Shown here piece after piece: positions 16,091 to 24,287 of a DNA stretch of 36,991 nt (positions are counted from its first letter, which is position 1; every line of letters begins with the position of its first letter). The DNA is from Pseudomonadota bacterium (GTDB lineage Bacteria; Pseudomonadota; Gammaproteobacteria; Burkholderiales; Rhodocyclaceae), in contig JAGTRU010000043.1 in NCBI GenBank assembly GCA_018261905.1, positions 1 to 36,991 of the forward strand. The letters are read 5' to 3'. A program made the translations under genes and the position numbers. The notes beneath the pieces are model-generated. The model did no database searches and was not told the DNA's origin. It saw only the letters and a list, made by a program, of their open reading frames with translations.

Positions 16091-17284
16091 GTGACCCCGC
16101 TGCTCCTTTCCAGTTATACCGCCACCACCTGCCTCGGCTGCGGTCTCGACGCCACCCTGGCCAGCCTGCGCCAAGGTCGTAGCGGCCTCGCTCCCTGCGC
16201 CTTCGAAACGGTCGATCTCGCCACCTGGATCGGCGAAGTGGCCGGCGTCGATGACCAGCAACTGCCGGATTCCCTGCGCCGCTACGATTGCCGCAACAAC
16301 CGCCTGGCCCAGCTCGGCCTGGAAGCCGATGGCTTCGCCGAACATGTGCGACAAGCCATCGCCCGCTACGGCAAGACCCGGGTCGGCATTTTCCTCGGTA
16401 CCAGCACCGCCGGCATCCTGCAAACCGAGCTCGCCTACCGGCGGCGCGACCCGGTCAGCGGTGCGTTACCCGACGATTTCATCTACCGCTGCACCCACAA
16501 TTCCTTTTCGGTGGCCGAATTCACGCGCGACTATTTCGGCCTGGAAGGTCCGGCGATCGCCGTTTCCACCGCCTGTTCGTCGAGCGCCAAGGTGTTTGCC
16601 GCCGCCGCCCGCCAACTGGCGCTCGGCAGCATCGACGCGGCGATTGTCGGCGGCGTCGATTCGCTGTGCCTGACCACGCTCTACGGCTTCGCCTCCTTGC
16701 AACTGACCTCACCCTTGCCCTGCCGGCCCTACGACGTGGCGCGCGACGGCATCTCGGTCGGCGAAGGGGCCGCCTTCGCGCTGCTTGAACGCACCCCGGC
16801 CAGCTTGCCGGCCGGTGCGCTGCTGCTCCTGGGCAGCGGCGAAACGAGCGATGCCTACCACATGTCCTCGCCGCATCCGGAAGGCCTCGGCGCCCGCCTG
16901 GCGATGCAGGCCGCGCTGCGCTCGGCCAAGCTGAACCCGGCCGAGATCGATTACATCAACCTGCACGGCACCGCCACGCCGGCCAACGATGCCGCCGAAG
17001 GCAAGGCGGTTGCCGCGCTGTTCGGCGACCGGGTGGCGTGCAGTTCGACCAAGGGCGCCACCGGTCATACCCTGGGTGCCGCCGGCGCCGTCGAGGCGGT
17101 GATTTGCGCCCTGGCGCTGGGCCACGATCTGTTGCCGGGCAGCCCGCAGACCGAAAATCTCGATCCGGCCTTCGCCCTCGACTACCTGCTGCGCAGCCGG
17201 GATGGCCGGGTCCGCCACGCGCTCAGCAATTCCTTCGGCTTCGGCGGCAGCAACTGCAGCCTCATTTTCGGAGTCGCCGCATGA
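16091..17284 (+). CDS. Beta-ketoacyl-ACP synthase (FabB/ApeO-like)
   Basis: The product is 397 residues. The active site is complete: Cys162 in VSTACSSSAK, His292 in NLHGTATPAND and His326 in TKGATGHTLGAAG, with Lys321. The GTG start is supported by GAGG six bases upstream. The gene directly downstream encodes a shorter ketosynthase homologue lacking the nucleophile, so the two should form a heterodimer like ApeO-ApeC or the KS-CLF of type II polyketide synthases, carrying out the repeated elongation of the polyene. It overlaps that gene by four bases (ATGA). Confidence 0.93.
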   Translation: MTPLLLSSYTATTCLGCGLDATLASLRQGRSGLAPCAFETVDLATWIGEVAGVDDQQLPDSLRRYDCRNNRLAQLGLEADGFAEHVRQAIARYGKTRVGIFLGTSTAGILQTELAYRRRDPVSGALPDDFIYRCTHNSFSVAEFTRDYFGLEGPAIAVSTACSSSAKVFAAAARQLALGSIDAAIVGGVDSLCLTTLYGFASLQLTSPLPCRPYDVARDGISVGEGAAFALLERTPASLPAGALLLLGSGETSDAYHMSSPHPEGLGARLAMQAALRSAKLNPAEIDYINLHGTATPANDAAEGKAVAALFGDRVACSSTKGATGHTLGAAGAVEAVICALALGHDLLPGSPQTENLDPAFALDYLLRSRDGRVRHALSNSFGFGGSNCSLIFGVAA

Positions 17285-18084
17285 ACGCCATTCCGCTCAC
17301 CGCCTGGATCGAAGGCATCGGCTTTCTGGCGCCCGGCCTGCCCGACTGGCCGACCGCCCGCGCCGTCTTGCGCGGCGAAACGGCGTATGACGCCGCCCCG
17401 GCTGTGCTGCCCGCCCCGTCCATCCTGCCCGCTGCCGAGCGCCGGCGCGCCAGCCGCGTCGTCAAGCTGACCCTGGCCATCGGCCTCGAAGCAGCGGCCG
17501 AGGCGGCCGCCGATGTCAGCCAGCTGGCCGCGGTATTCGCCAATTCCGGGGCCGACGGCCACAACTGCCACGCCCTCTGCGAGCAACTGGCCTCGGCCGA
17601 CCGGCAGATTTCGCCGACCCGTTTCCACAATTCGGTGCATAACGCCGCCGCCGGCTATTGGGGCATCGCCACCAAGTCGATGGCGCCCTGCCAGGTCATC
17701 TGCGGCTACGATGCGAGCTTCGGCGCCGGTCTGCTCGACGCCCTCGGCCAGGTGGTCGTCGACCAGCAGCCGACGCTGCTCATCGCCTACGACAGCGAAT
17801 ACCCGGAACCGCTGCACAGCAAGCGCAATACGCCGGATTGCGGCGGCGTGGCGCTGCTCCTGACGCCGACCCAAACCGCCCGTTCGCAGGCCCAGATCAC
17901 CGTCAGCCCAAGCACGGCGGCGGCCGACAGGCTGGCCGATAGCGAACTGGAAGCCCTGCGCACCAGCATTCCGGCGCTGCGCGCCTTGCCCCTGCTGCAG
18001 AAACTGGTGCGCGGCGAGTTCGGCCCGGTCTGTCTCGATTACCTGCCACCCATGCAACTCGCCGTCGAACTGCAGCCGTGCTAG
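17281..18084 (+). CDS. Ketosynthase chain-length-factor-like protein (ApeC-like)
   Basis: The product is 267 residues, about two thirds of a ketosynthase. The region matching the nucleophile elbow (HNSVHNAAAGYWGIATKSMAPCQVICGYDASFGAG, around 120-155) has no TACSS motif, and the HGTA and KxxxGH motifs are missing, so it cannot condense by itself. Known aryl polyene systems use such a partner to set chain length and stabilise the active ketosynthase. The short length is normal for the aryl polyene type rather than a truncation, judging from its clean coupling to both neighbours (ATGA upstream, 7-nt overlap downstream). Confidence 0.85.
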   Translation: MNAIPLTAWIEGIGFLAPGLPDWPTARAVLRGETAYDAAPAVLPAPSILPAAERRRASRVVKLTLAIGLEAAAEAAADVSQLAAVFANSGADGHNCHALCEQLASADRQISPTRFHNSVHNAAAGYWGIATKSMAPCQVICGYDASFGAGLLDALGQVVVDQQPTLLIAYDSEYPEPLHSKRNTPDCGGVALLLTPTQTARSQAQITVSPSTAAADRLADSELEALRTSIPALRALPLLQKLVRGEFGPVCLDYLPPMQLAVELQPC

Positions 18085-18527
18085 ACCACGCCTGGATCGC
18101 CGCCCGCATCCCGCATCAGGGCAGCATGTGCCTGCTCGATGCGGTAAGCGACTGGTCGGCCAGCGCCATTTGCTGTCGCGCCATCAGCCATACCGACCCG
18201 GCCAATCCCTTGCGCGCCGAAGGGCGCCTGGGTGCCGCCAACGGCATCGAATACGCCGCCCAGGCGATGGCCGTGCATGGCGCGCTGCTCGCCCAGGCCA
18301 GCGATGCCCCGCGCCAGGGTTACCTGACCAGCGTGCGCGGCGTCCAGCTCTATGTCGCCCGCCTCGACGACCTGCCCGGCGAACTGACGGTGCACGCCGA
18401 ACGCCAGTCCGGCGACGGCAACAACATCCTCTACCAGTTTTCGCTGCAGCACGCCGGCCGCTGCCTGCTCGAAGGCCGCGCTGCCGTCGTGCTCGATGCC
18501 GCAGCCCTGAAGGAAGCAAAACCATGA
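18078..18527 (+). CDS. Hot-dog dehydratase partner (ApeP-like)
   Basis: The product is 149 residues with a hot-dog fold pattern: IPHQGSMCLLDAV near 11-23, then GRLGAANGIEYAAQAMAVHGAL (about 49-70) forming the long central helix. It resembles the ApeP subunit that pairs with ApeI (here 9169-9474) to dehydrate 3-hydroxyacyl-ACP at each cycle and give the conjugated polyene. The start is GTG at 18078, overlapping the CLF-like gene by 7 nt. Which of the two subunits carries the essential catalytic residues here should be tested rather than assumed. Confidence 0.85.
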   Translation: MLDHAWIAARIPHQGSMCLLDAVSDWSASAICCRAISHTDPANPLRAEGRLGAANGIEYAAQAMAVHGALLAQASDAPRQGYLTSVRGVQLYVARLDDLPGELTVHAERQSGDGNNILYQFSLQHAGRCLLEGRAAVVLDAAALKEAKP

Positions 18528-19243
18528 AACGCGCCCTGGTTACCGGCGGCAGCGGCGGCATCGGCGCGGCGATCTGCCGGCGCCTGGCGGCTGACGGCCA
18601 TCACGTCATCGTCCATGCCAATCGCGGCCTGACCAAAGCCGCGGCGCTCGTCGCCGAGATCGTCGCCGCCGGCGGCAGCGCCGAAGCCGTCAGTTTCGAC
18701 GTCACCGACCGGGCGGCAGCAGCAGCGGCGCTGGCCAGCTTGCTCGAAGCCGGGCCGATCCAGATCCTGGTCAACAACGCCGGCATCCACGCCGACGCGG
18801 TGTTCCCCGGCATGTCGGGCGAGCAGTGGGACAGCGTGCTCGACGTCTCGCTGAACGGTTTTTTCAACGTCACCCAGCCGCTCAGCCTGCCGATGATCCG
18901 TACCCGCTGGGGCCGCATCATCACCATTTCCTCAATCGCCGGCCTGACCGGCAACCGCGGCCAGGTGAATTACTCGGCCGCCAAGGGCGCCCTGCACGCC
19001 GCCAGCAAGTCGCTGGCGCTCGAACTGGCCAGTCGCGGCATCACGGTCAATGCCGTGGCGCCGGGCATCATCGCCACCGGGATGATCGAAGGCAGTTTCG
19101 ATGCCGAGACCATCAAGAAACTGGTGCCCATGCAACGCGCCGGCCAGCCGGAGGAAGTCGCCGATCTCGTCGCCTTCCTGGCTTCTCCCCAGGCCGCCTA
19201 CATCTCCGGCCAGGTCATCTCGATCAACGGCGGGATGATCTGA
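18524..19243 (+). CDS. 3-oxoacyl-ACP reductase (FabG/ApeQ-like)
   Basis: The product is 239 residues, a classical short-chain dehydrogenase. It has the nucleotide-binding TGGSGGIG (about 8-15), NNAG near 85, the catalytic Ser in TISSIAG and Tyr/Lys in YSAAK, and a C-terminal SGQVISINGG. It should reduce the beta-keto group with NADPH in each elongation cycle. Being the last gene of the KS-CLF-DH-KR unit, with an ATGA overlap upstream, it supports dedicated pigment function rather than housekeeping fatty-acid synthesis. It ends one base from the stop of the convergent LysR gene, with no visible terminator. Confidence 0.92.
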   Translation: MKRALVTGGSGGIGAAICRRLAADGHHVIVHANRGLTKAAALVAEIVAAGGSAEAVSFDVTDRAAAAAALASLLEAGPIQILVNNAGIHADAVFPGMSGEQWDSVLDVSLNGFFNVTQPLSLPMIRTRWGRIITISSIAGLTGNRGQVNYSAAKGALHAASKSLALELASRGITVNAVAPGIIATGMIEGSFDAETIKKLVPMQRAGQPEEVADLVAFLASPQAAYISGQVISINGGMI

Positions 19244-19244
19244 A

Positions 19245-20162
19245 CTAACGCTCCCAGGGCGGCAAGGGCGTAAACAGCCGCTCCAGTTCGTCGAGAAAGA
19301 CCCGGACCTTGGGCAGGCGAACCCGGCTCGGGGTATAACAGGCGTAGAGGTACTGGCCAAAATTGCTGCGCGGCTCGTAGTCGGCAAGAATTACCCGCAA
19401 GTCACCGCGCGCCAGTTCGGCGGCACACAGATAGGTCGGCAGAATGGCGATGCCGTGCCCGTCGAGCACGGCCTGCATGATGCAATCGACGTTATTGAAC
19501 TGGAAGCGGCCGCTGACCGGCACGCTGAGTTCCTCGCCGTGGCGGTCGGTCAGCCGCCATTCGGCAACCCCGCCATTGACCACGCCGTAGTCGAAACACT
19601 GATGTTCGGCGAGTTCCGGCGGCGACTTGGGTTCGCCGTGCGCCGCCAGATAGGCCGGTGCAGCGCAGATCACCCGTTTCAGGAATACCAGCTTGCGGGC
19701 GACCGCCTCTTCCGGCGGCGCCTTGGTCAGACGCAGCGCCAGATCGATTTTTTCCTCGACCAGATCGACCATCTGGTCGGTCAATACCAGCTCGCAGCGC
19801 AGATGCGGATAGGTGGCGGCGAGGCGCGGCAACAATGGCGCCACGTAAAGCCGGCCAAAGCTCAGGGAAGCGCTGATGCGCAAGGTACCGCGCGGCAGGT
19901 CGCCGAGGTTGCGCACCGCCAGTTCGGTGCTTTCGACGGCTTCCAGCGCGGCCAGCGCATGCTGGTAGAAGACTTCGCCGGACGGCGTCAGACTCAGCCG
20001 GCGCGTCGTCCTTTCGAACAGCCGCACGCCGAAGGCCTGCTCCAGTTCGCCGACCTGCTTGCTGATTTGCGCCCGCGTACAGTCCAGGCGGCGGGCGGCG
20101 GCCGCCATGCTGCCGGATTCGACGACTTTCACGAAACTCGCCCAACTTTTCAACCAGGACAT
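19245..20162 (-). CDS. LysR-family transcriptional regulator
   Basis: The product is 305 residues. The N-terminal winged helix-turn-helix is clear (SWASFVKVVESGSMAAAARR, then SKQVGELEQAFGVRLFERTTRRLSLTPSGE), followed by a two-lobed LysR substrate domain in which a small effector would bind. It is divergent from an MFS transporter gene, and a TTGA-N11-TCAA operator-like site lies between them. It most probably controls that transporter and itself; control of the adjacent pigment operon is possible but not shown. Its stop nearly abuts the ketoreductase stop, so convergent transcription may interfere. Confidence 0.92.
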   Translation of the reverse strand: MSWLKSWASFVKVVESGSMAAAARRLDCTRAQISKQVGELEQAFGVRLFERTTRRLSLTPSGEVFYQHALAALEAVESTELAVRNLGDLPRGTLRISASLSFGRLYVAPLLPRLAATYPHLRCELVLTDQMVDLVEEKIDLALRLTKAPPEEAVARKLVFLKRVICAAPAYLAAHGEPKSPPELAEHQCFDYGVVNGGVAEWRLTDRHGEELSVPVSGRFQFNNVDCIMQAVLDGHGIAILPTYLCAAELARGDLRVILADYEPRSNFGQYLYACYTPSRVRLPKVRVFLDELERLFTPLPPWER

Positions 20163-20176
20163 TTGTCAATTTTCCG

Positions 20177-20195
20177 TTGACTGATTGCTGCTCAA
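20177..20195. promoter_or_regulatory. LysR-type operator candidate (TTGA-N11-TCAA)
   Basis: The site TTGACTGATTGCTGCTCAA has perfect 4-bp inverted arms spaced by 11 bases, which also satisfies the T-N11-A rule for LysR regulators. It begins 15 bases upstream of the LysR start codon and about 90 upstream of the MFS start, the usual position for an autoregulated divergent pair. TATAGT at 20225-20230 may be the -10 of the MFS gene, though no good -35 is seen. Confidence 0.55.
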
Positions 20196-20282
20196 ATTGC
20201 TCTATTTGTCTGCATTTCTATCGATATAGTATGGCATCTAATTCCCCGCCCGGTCACGGGCTGCCTTTCGCGAAAGCCGTTC

Positions 20283-21494
20283 ATGTTCCGCACCCTCAGC
20301 AAACCCGAAGTCCTGCTCACGACACTGGCCGCCGCCGGCATCCTGGCCATCACCATGGGCGGCCGCCAGTCGCTGGGGCTGTTCATCGCGCCGCTCGACG
20401 CCTCGACCGGCCTGGGCATCGCCAGCATCAGCCTGGCCCTGGCCGTCGGCCAATTCACCTGGGGCGCCATCCAGCCGATCGCCGGTGCCGTCGCCGACCG
20501 CTACGGGCCGCGCGCCGTACTGATCGCCGGCATCCTGCTGATGGCCCTGGGCAGTGCGGTGACCCCCTTCATGCATTCGGGTTTCGGCCTGATCGTCTCG
20601 CTCGGCCTGTTTTCGGCGATCGGTTCGGGCGCCGGCAGTTTTTCGGTGCTGATTGGCGCCGCCGCCCAGCGCCTGCCGCTCGAGGCGCGCGGCACGGCCT
20701 CCGGCGTCATCAATGCCGGCGGCTCCTTCGGCCAGTTCGTCTTCGCCCCGGTGCTGCAAAAGCTGATTCAGGGCCTCGGCTGGATGAACGCGATGTGGGC
20801 CCTGGCGGTGATGACCCTGGCGGCGCTGCCGCTGGTCGGCAAGCTGACCAGCGGCCAGCCGGTCGCGGTGCAACATGCGACGGCAGACCGCGGCATCGGC
20901 CATGCCGTGCGCGAGGCGATGGGCGATCGCAGCTACCTGCTGCTGCACGCCGGCTTCTTCACCTGCGGTTTCCATATCGCCTTCCTGGTCACCCATCTGC
21001 CGGGCGAAGTCAATCTCTGTGGCTTGCCGCCCGCCGTCGCCAGCTGGTCGCTGGCGATCATCGGCCTGGCCAATATTTTCGGCAGCCTCTATGCCGGTTC
21101 CTGCGTCGCCAAATACCGCAGCAAATACGTCCTGGCCACCATGTACGGCTCGCGCGCCCTGCTCATTGCCGCCTATCTGGTGGCGCCGCGCAACGAATGG
21201 ACCTTCTACATTTTCGCCGCCGGCCTCGGCTTCACCTGGCTGGCCACCGTGCCGCCGACCGCCGCCATCGTCGGCAAGCTGTTCGGCATCCGTTACCTGG
21301 CAACCTTGTTCGGCCTGACCCTGCTGTCGCACCAGATCGGCGGCTTCCTCGGCGCCTGGCTGGGCGGCCTGGCGATCAGCCGCTACGGCGATTACACCTG
21401 GATGTGGTACGCCGACATGGCACTCGCTGCGGCCGCCGCCATCATCAACCTGCCGATCCGCGAAGCACCGATATTGAAACCGGTTGCCGCCTGA
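20283..21494 (+). CDS. MFS transporter
   Basis: The product is 403 residues with twelve predicted membrane helices. The cytoplasmic loop motif after helix 2, GAVADRYGPRAVL (about 69-81), is the classical MFS motif A, and the N-terminal layout resembles the monocarboxylate/oxalate-formate subgroup. The substrate is not readable. It is divergent from the LysR gene and is followed after 20 nt by a thioesterase gene with a good Shine-Dalgarno, so the two are likely one unit under LysR control. A 12-nt palindrome CTTTCGCGAAAG (20265-20276) lies just upstream of the start. Confidence 0.88.
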   Translation: MFRTLSKPEVLLTTLAAAGILAITMGGRQSLGLFIAPLDASTGLGIASISLALAVGQFTWGAIQPIAGAVADRYGPRAVLIAGILLMALGSAVTPFMHSGFGLIVSLGLFSAIGSGAGSFSVLIGAAAQRLPLEARGTASGVINAGGSFGQFVFAPVLQKLIQGLGWMNAMWALAVMTLAALPLVGKLTSGQPVAVQHATADRGIGHAVREAMGDRSYLLLHAGFFTCGFHIAFLVTHLPGEVNLCGLPPAVASWSLAIIGLANIFGSLYAGSCVAKYRSKYVLATMYGSRALLIAAYLVAPRNEWTFYIFAAGLGFTWLATVPPTAAIVGKLFGIRYLATLFGLTLLSHQIGGFLGAWLGGLAISRYGDYTWMWYADMALAAAAAIINLPIREAPILKPVAA

Positions 21495-21514
21495 AATACC
21501 AAGAAAGGAAAGCC

Positions 21515-21946
21515 ATGCGCCAGCTCCGCCCGGAAATCACCCCGGAAATCCTCAATCGCCGCGGCGACGAATACCTGCCCGGCTATCTCGGCATCGAAGT
21601 GGTCAGCCTCGCCCAGGGCACGCTGCACGCCCGCATGCCGGTCAAGAAACTGCACGTCGCGCCCAACGAATTCCTGCACGCCGCCAGTATCGTCGCGCTC
21701 GCCGACACCAGTTGCGGCTACGGCACCATCGCCCATCTGCCGGCCGGGGCGCAGTCCTTCACCACCATCGAACTGAAAAGCAACCACCTGGCGACGGTGC
21801 GCGAAGGCAGCATCAGCTGCATCGCCACCGCCCAGCATCTGGGCAAGACCACCCAGGTCTGGGATGCCGTGGTCAGCGACGAAGCCAGCGGCAAGAAGCT
21901 GGCGCTCTTTCGCTGCACGCAGATGATCCTCTGGCCGAAGGGCTGA
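21515..21946 (+). CDS. PaaI-family hot-dog thioesterase
   Basis: The product is 143 residues. It has the PaaI/4-hydroxybenzoyl-CoA-thioesterase-like core: a YLGIEVVSLAQGTLHARMPV strand region, FLHAASIVALADTSCGYG (the conserved helix with the acidic residue) and TTIELKSNHL. The ATG is preceded by AGGAAAG. Such enzymes hydrolyse acyl- or aryl-CoA or ACP thioesters. Aryl polyene loci often contain a hot-dog thioesterase, so it may serve the pigment pathway, but its pairing with the MFS gene and LysR regulator leaves catabolic detoxification equally possible. Confidence 0.85.
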   Translation: MRQLRPEITPEILNRRGDEYLPGYLGIEVVSLAQGTLHARMPVKKLHVAPNEFLHAASIVALADTSCGYGTIAHLPAGAQSFTTIELKSNHLATVREGSISCIATAQHLGKTTQVWDAVVSDEASGKKLALFRCTQMILWPKG

Positions 21947-22108
21947 CGCTTTCCGGATTCGCCCCCCGGCTTCAGCGGCCGGACAAGGCTCGATTTGCCA
22001 CCGTCCGGACGGCGCTCCTCATTCCCCGGCAGCCCACGCAGCAATCAAATCGCCGGCCATGTTGTCGAGCGGCGGACCGGAATTATCCAAAGCAGCTATG
22101 CCACGCAA

Positions 22109-22136
22109 TTGACTTCGGGCTGTACCACCTTAAAAT
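22109..22136 (+). promoter_or_regulatory. Promoter of the lipoprotein gene
   Basis: TTGACT (22109-22114) and TAAAAT (22131-22136) are separated by 16 bp, one of the best sigma70-type matches in the window. The predicted start near 22143 leaves a leader of about 90 nt before the ATG at 22235, which has an AAGGAAG Shine-Dalgarno. Between 21947 and 22108 no gene is seen; a 12-nt palindrome CCGTCCGGACGG lies at 22001-22012 without a following T-run. Confidence 0.65.
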
Positions 22137-22234
22137 CCCGCTGCAGGTGCTGCCACATCGGATAAACGTCATTCGCTCTGTCGCTGGCAGTAATACGTGT
22201 TTCACATATTGTTCTTACCAACAAGGAAGTAATT

Positions 22235-22993
22235 ATGTCGACCAGGGTAATCAACGCTGCGAATGTTCTTTCCGCTATCACCGTATGCCTGCTTTCAGCG
22301 TGCACCTCCATCACTGCGGTAAAGGATGTGACTGCTGACAAGACCGGCCATCTGGTCAAGAATTTTTCGCCGCAGACGCTGGCTCCATCCGTCTCAAAGA
22401 AAATTCCCGCCGAAGGAAAAGACGCCAAATTCGGCAAGCTGATCATCACAACCGAGGCCAGTTCAGAACTGTCCGATGGCAAGAAGGAAGCCTGGAAATC
22501 GGTAATGACGCTAGTGGACAACGGTAACGGCATCATCCAGACCATGAACGAACTGTCAAATAACGAGATCTCGTATGCGCTGATCTACAGTCTGACTTAC
22601 AAGGGCCTCGTCGACCTTCGTTGGCAAACCGTTCCCCTGCGTGGCGCTGTGACCGGCCCGGTCTACGAACTCAAGGATGCAACGCGATTTGATGCCCTGC
22701 CAGCCGGCATCAACAAGGACTTCGCCGTCGACTACACCTCGGGATCCGATATCCAGATCGCCAATTTCCTATCCAGCCAGAAGACATGCACAACCAAACG
22801 TGTCGTCGCGGCCAGTGAGTTCCACAAGAGCCTGCCAGGACAGGCGACCGAGATCGAATGCCAACAGCGCAACAACAACACCGTCCAAAGTCGCTCCAAG
22901 TGGCTCCTGCTCCAGAATTACGGCGTGGTTGTCATGATCGAAAATACCAGCAGTGCAAGAAAGACCACCTACCGCCTGGTGGACGTCAACTGA
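22235..22993 (+). CDS. Predicted lipoprotein of unknown function
   Basis: The product is 252 residues. It has a lipoprotein signal peptide with lipobox LLSAC (Cys23), predicting a lipid-anchored periplasmic protein. The body carries no motif I recognise; it contains two further cysteines (in QKTCTTK and EIECQQ) that could form a disulfide. The gene has its own promoter and strong ribosome binding site, and visibly lower GC and different codon use from the pigment genes around it. It sits alone between the thioesterase and the convergent antiporter, so acquisition by transfer is possible. No function can be assigned. Confidence 0.8.
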   Translation: MSTRVINAANVLSAITVCLLSACTSITAVKDVTADKTGHLVKNFSPQTLAPSVSKKIPAEGKDAKFGKLIITTEASSELSDGKKEAWKSVMTLVDNGNGIIQTMNELSNNEISYALIYSLTYKGLVDLRWQTVPLRGAVTGPVYELKDATRFDALPAGINKDFAVDYTSGSDIQIANFLSSQKTCTTKRVVAASEFHKSLPGQATEIECQQRNNNTVQSRSKWLLLQNYGVVVMIENTSSARKTTYRLVDVN

Positions 22994-23016
22994 AATTTCA
23001 TTGGCCGCCAAGCCGT

Positions 23017-23054
23017 CGCCTTTGAATCCGCGGTAACCACAGGATGCGAAGGCG
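23017..23054. terminator. Possible bidirectional stem-loop between convergent genes
   Basis: CGCCTT (23017-23022) pairs with AAGGCG (23049-23054), and ATCC (23026-23029) with GGAT (23042-23045), giving a two-part hairpin symmetrically interrupted by 3-nt bulges. It lies between the convergent lipoprotein and antiporter stops. No T-run follows on either strand, so intrinsic termination is uncertain. Confidence 0.3.
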
Positions 23055-23069
23055 GGGCAATCAGATCTG

Positions 23070-24269
23070 TCAATTCGTCCGGAAAACGATTTCCCGCAGG
23101 CGCGCCAACTTCGGCGCGACCAGCGGCACGGTGAGCATGGTGCTGACCACCGCCATCAGCAGTAGCGCCGTGAACGCTTCGCTGGTGATGATTTTCTTGT
23201 CGAGCAGGATATTGACGAAAATGATCATGATCAGCGCCTTGGTTTGCAGCAGCCAGCCGATGATCGAGGCTTCGCCCGGCTGCCACTTGAGGATCCGGCC
23301 GGCGATCTGAATGCCCAGCAATTTGCCGCTGATCGAGGCGACCAGCAGCAGGCCGGCGGCGACGAACACCGCCTCGCCGCCCAGCGTCCAGTTGGTGCGC
23401 AGGCCGGTACTCAGGAAGAAGACCGGCATGACAACCAGCAGGACATGGTGGCGCAGCAGGTCCATCTTTTCCTGATCGAACCATTCGGCTTCCATCACCG
23501 CCCCGGCCAAAAAGGCACCGACCATGAAATGCAGCCCCGACCAGTCGGCGCCGAAGGAACAGACGGCCAGCCAGATCAGCGCGACATACCAGCGGTCGCG
23601 CTCAGCCAGCCAGAGCATCAGTTTGCGGAAAGCGTAGCCGGCAACCGCGAAGGCGAGCAGGAAAGCCAGTTGCCGGCCGACCCGCTCCCAGTCCATGAGG
23701 ATCAGCGCCAGCACGCCCCAGATCGCGATGTCGTCCACACTGGCATAGCGCAGGATGCGCTGACCGATGGGCTGGCGCAGGATTTCCAGTTTTTCCATGA
23801 GCAGGATCAGGATCGGCAGCGCCGTCACCGCGCAGGCCATGCCGACGCCGAGGACGAATTGCCAGGTCAGCGCCCGCGGCCCCATCCAGCCGTCCGACAA
23901 CAACAGCACCAGGGCCGCCAGACAGCCGAACAACAACGGCGTGCCGAGCGCCAGGCCGGCCGTGATGCCGCTTTCCCGGCGATGCGCCCAGGCTTTGCGC
24001 AGATCGAGCTCGATGCCGGCGATGCAGACGAACAGCATCACCGCCCACCAGGCGATGCCGTTCAGCGACTGGATCACCGCCGGCGTGAATACGAAAGCGT
24101 AGTAATCCGGTGCTACGCGACCGAGCACGCCGGGCCCGAGCAGTATGCCGGTGATGATCTGGACCACCACCAGCGGCGCGTAATACTCGGTGCGGCCGAG
24201 CCGCCAGATCAGATACGGGACCGTAAAAATGATGGTCATCGCGATCAGGAAAACTTCGGTGGTATTCAT
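23070..24269 (-). CDS. Cation:proton antiporter (CPA2-like)
   Basis: The product is 399 residues with about twelve hydrophobic segments and the features of the Na/H exchanger fold: an early LGPGVLGR motif (about 45-52) and ASVDDIAIWG (about 175-184) in the position of the ion-binding acidic residues. The NAD-binding RCK domain found in full KefB/KefC is absent. The ATG at 24269 is chosen over a TTG at 24278. It is the last gene of the second pigment operon, 18 nt after the glycosyltransferase; membrane-bound pigment loci do not usually contain one, so its link to the pathway is unclear. Confidence 0.86.
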   Translation of the reverse strand: MNTTEVFLIAMTIIFTVPYLIWRLGRTEYYAPLVVVQIITGILLGPGVLGRVAPDYYAFVFTPAVIQSLNGIAWWAVMLFVCIAGIELDLRKAWAHRRESGITAGLALGTPLLFGCLAALVLLLSDGWMGPRALTWQFVLGVGMACAVTALPILILLMEKLEILRQPIGQRILRYASVDDIAIWGVLALILMDWERVGRQLAFLLAFAVAGYAFRKLMLWLAERDRWYVALIWLAVCSFGADWSGLHFMVGAFLAGAVMEAEWFDQEKMDLLRHHVLLVVMPVFFLSTGLRTNWTLGGEAVFVAAGLLLVASISGKLLGIQIAGRILKWQPGEASIIGWLLQTKALIMIIFVNILLDKKIITSEAFTALLLMAVVSTMLTVPLVAPKLARLREIVFRTN

Positions 24270-24287
24270 GGCGGTCAATACAAAAAG

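Noticed and set aside
17281..18084. Truncated, decayed ketosynthase pseudogene
   Set aside because: Clean overlaps with both neighbours, intact frame and the known existence of short nucleophile-less CLF-like partners in aryl polyene loci favour a working subunit.
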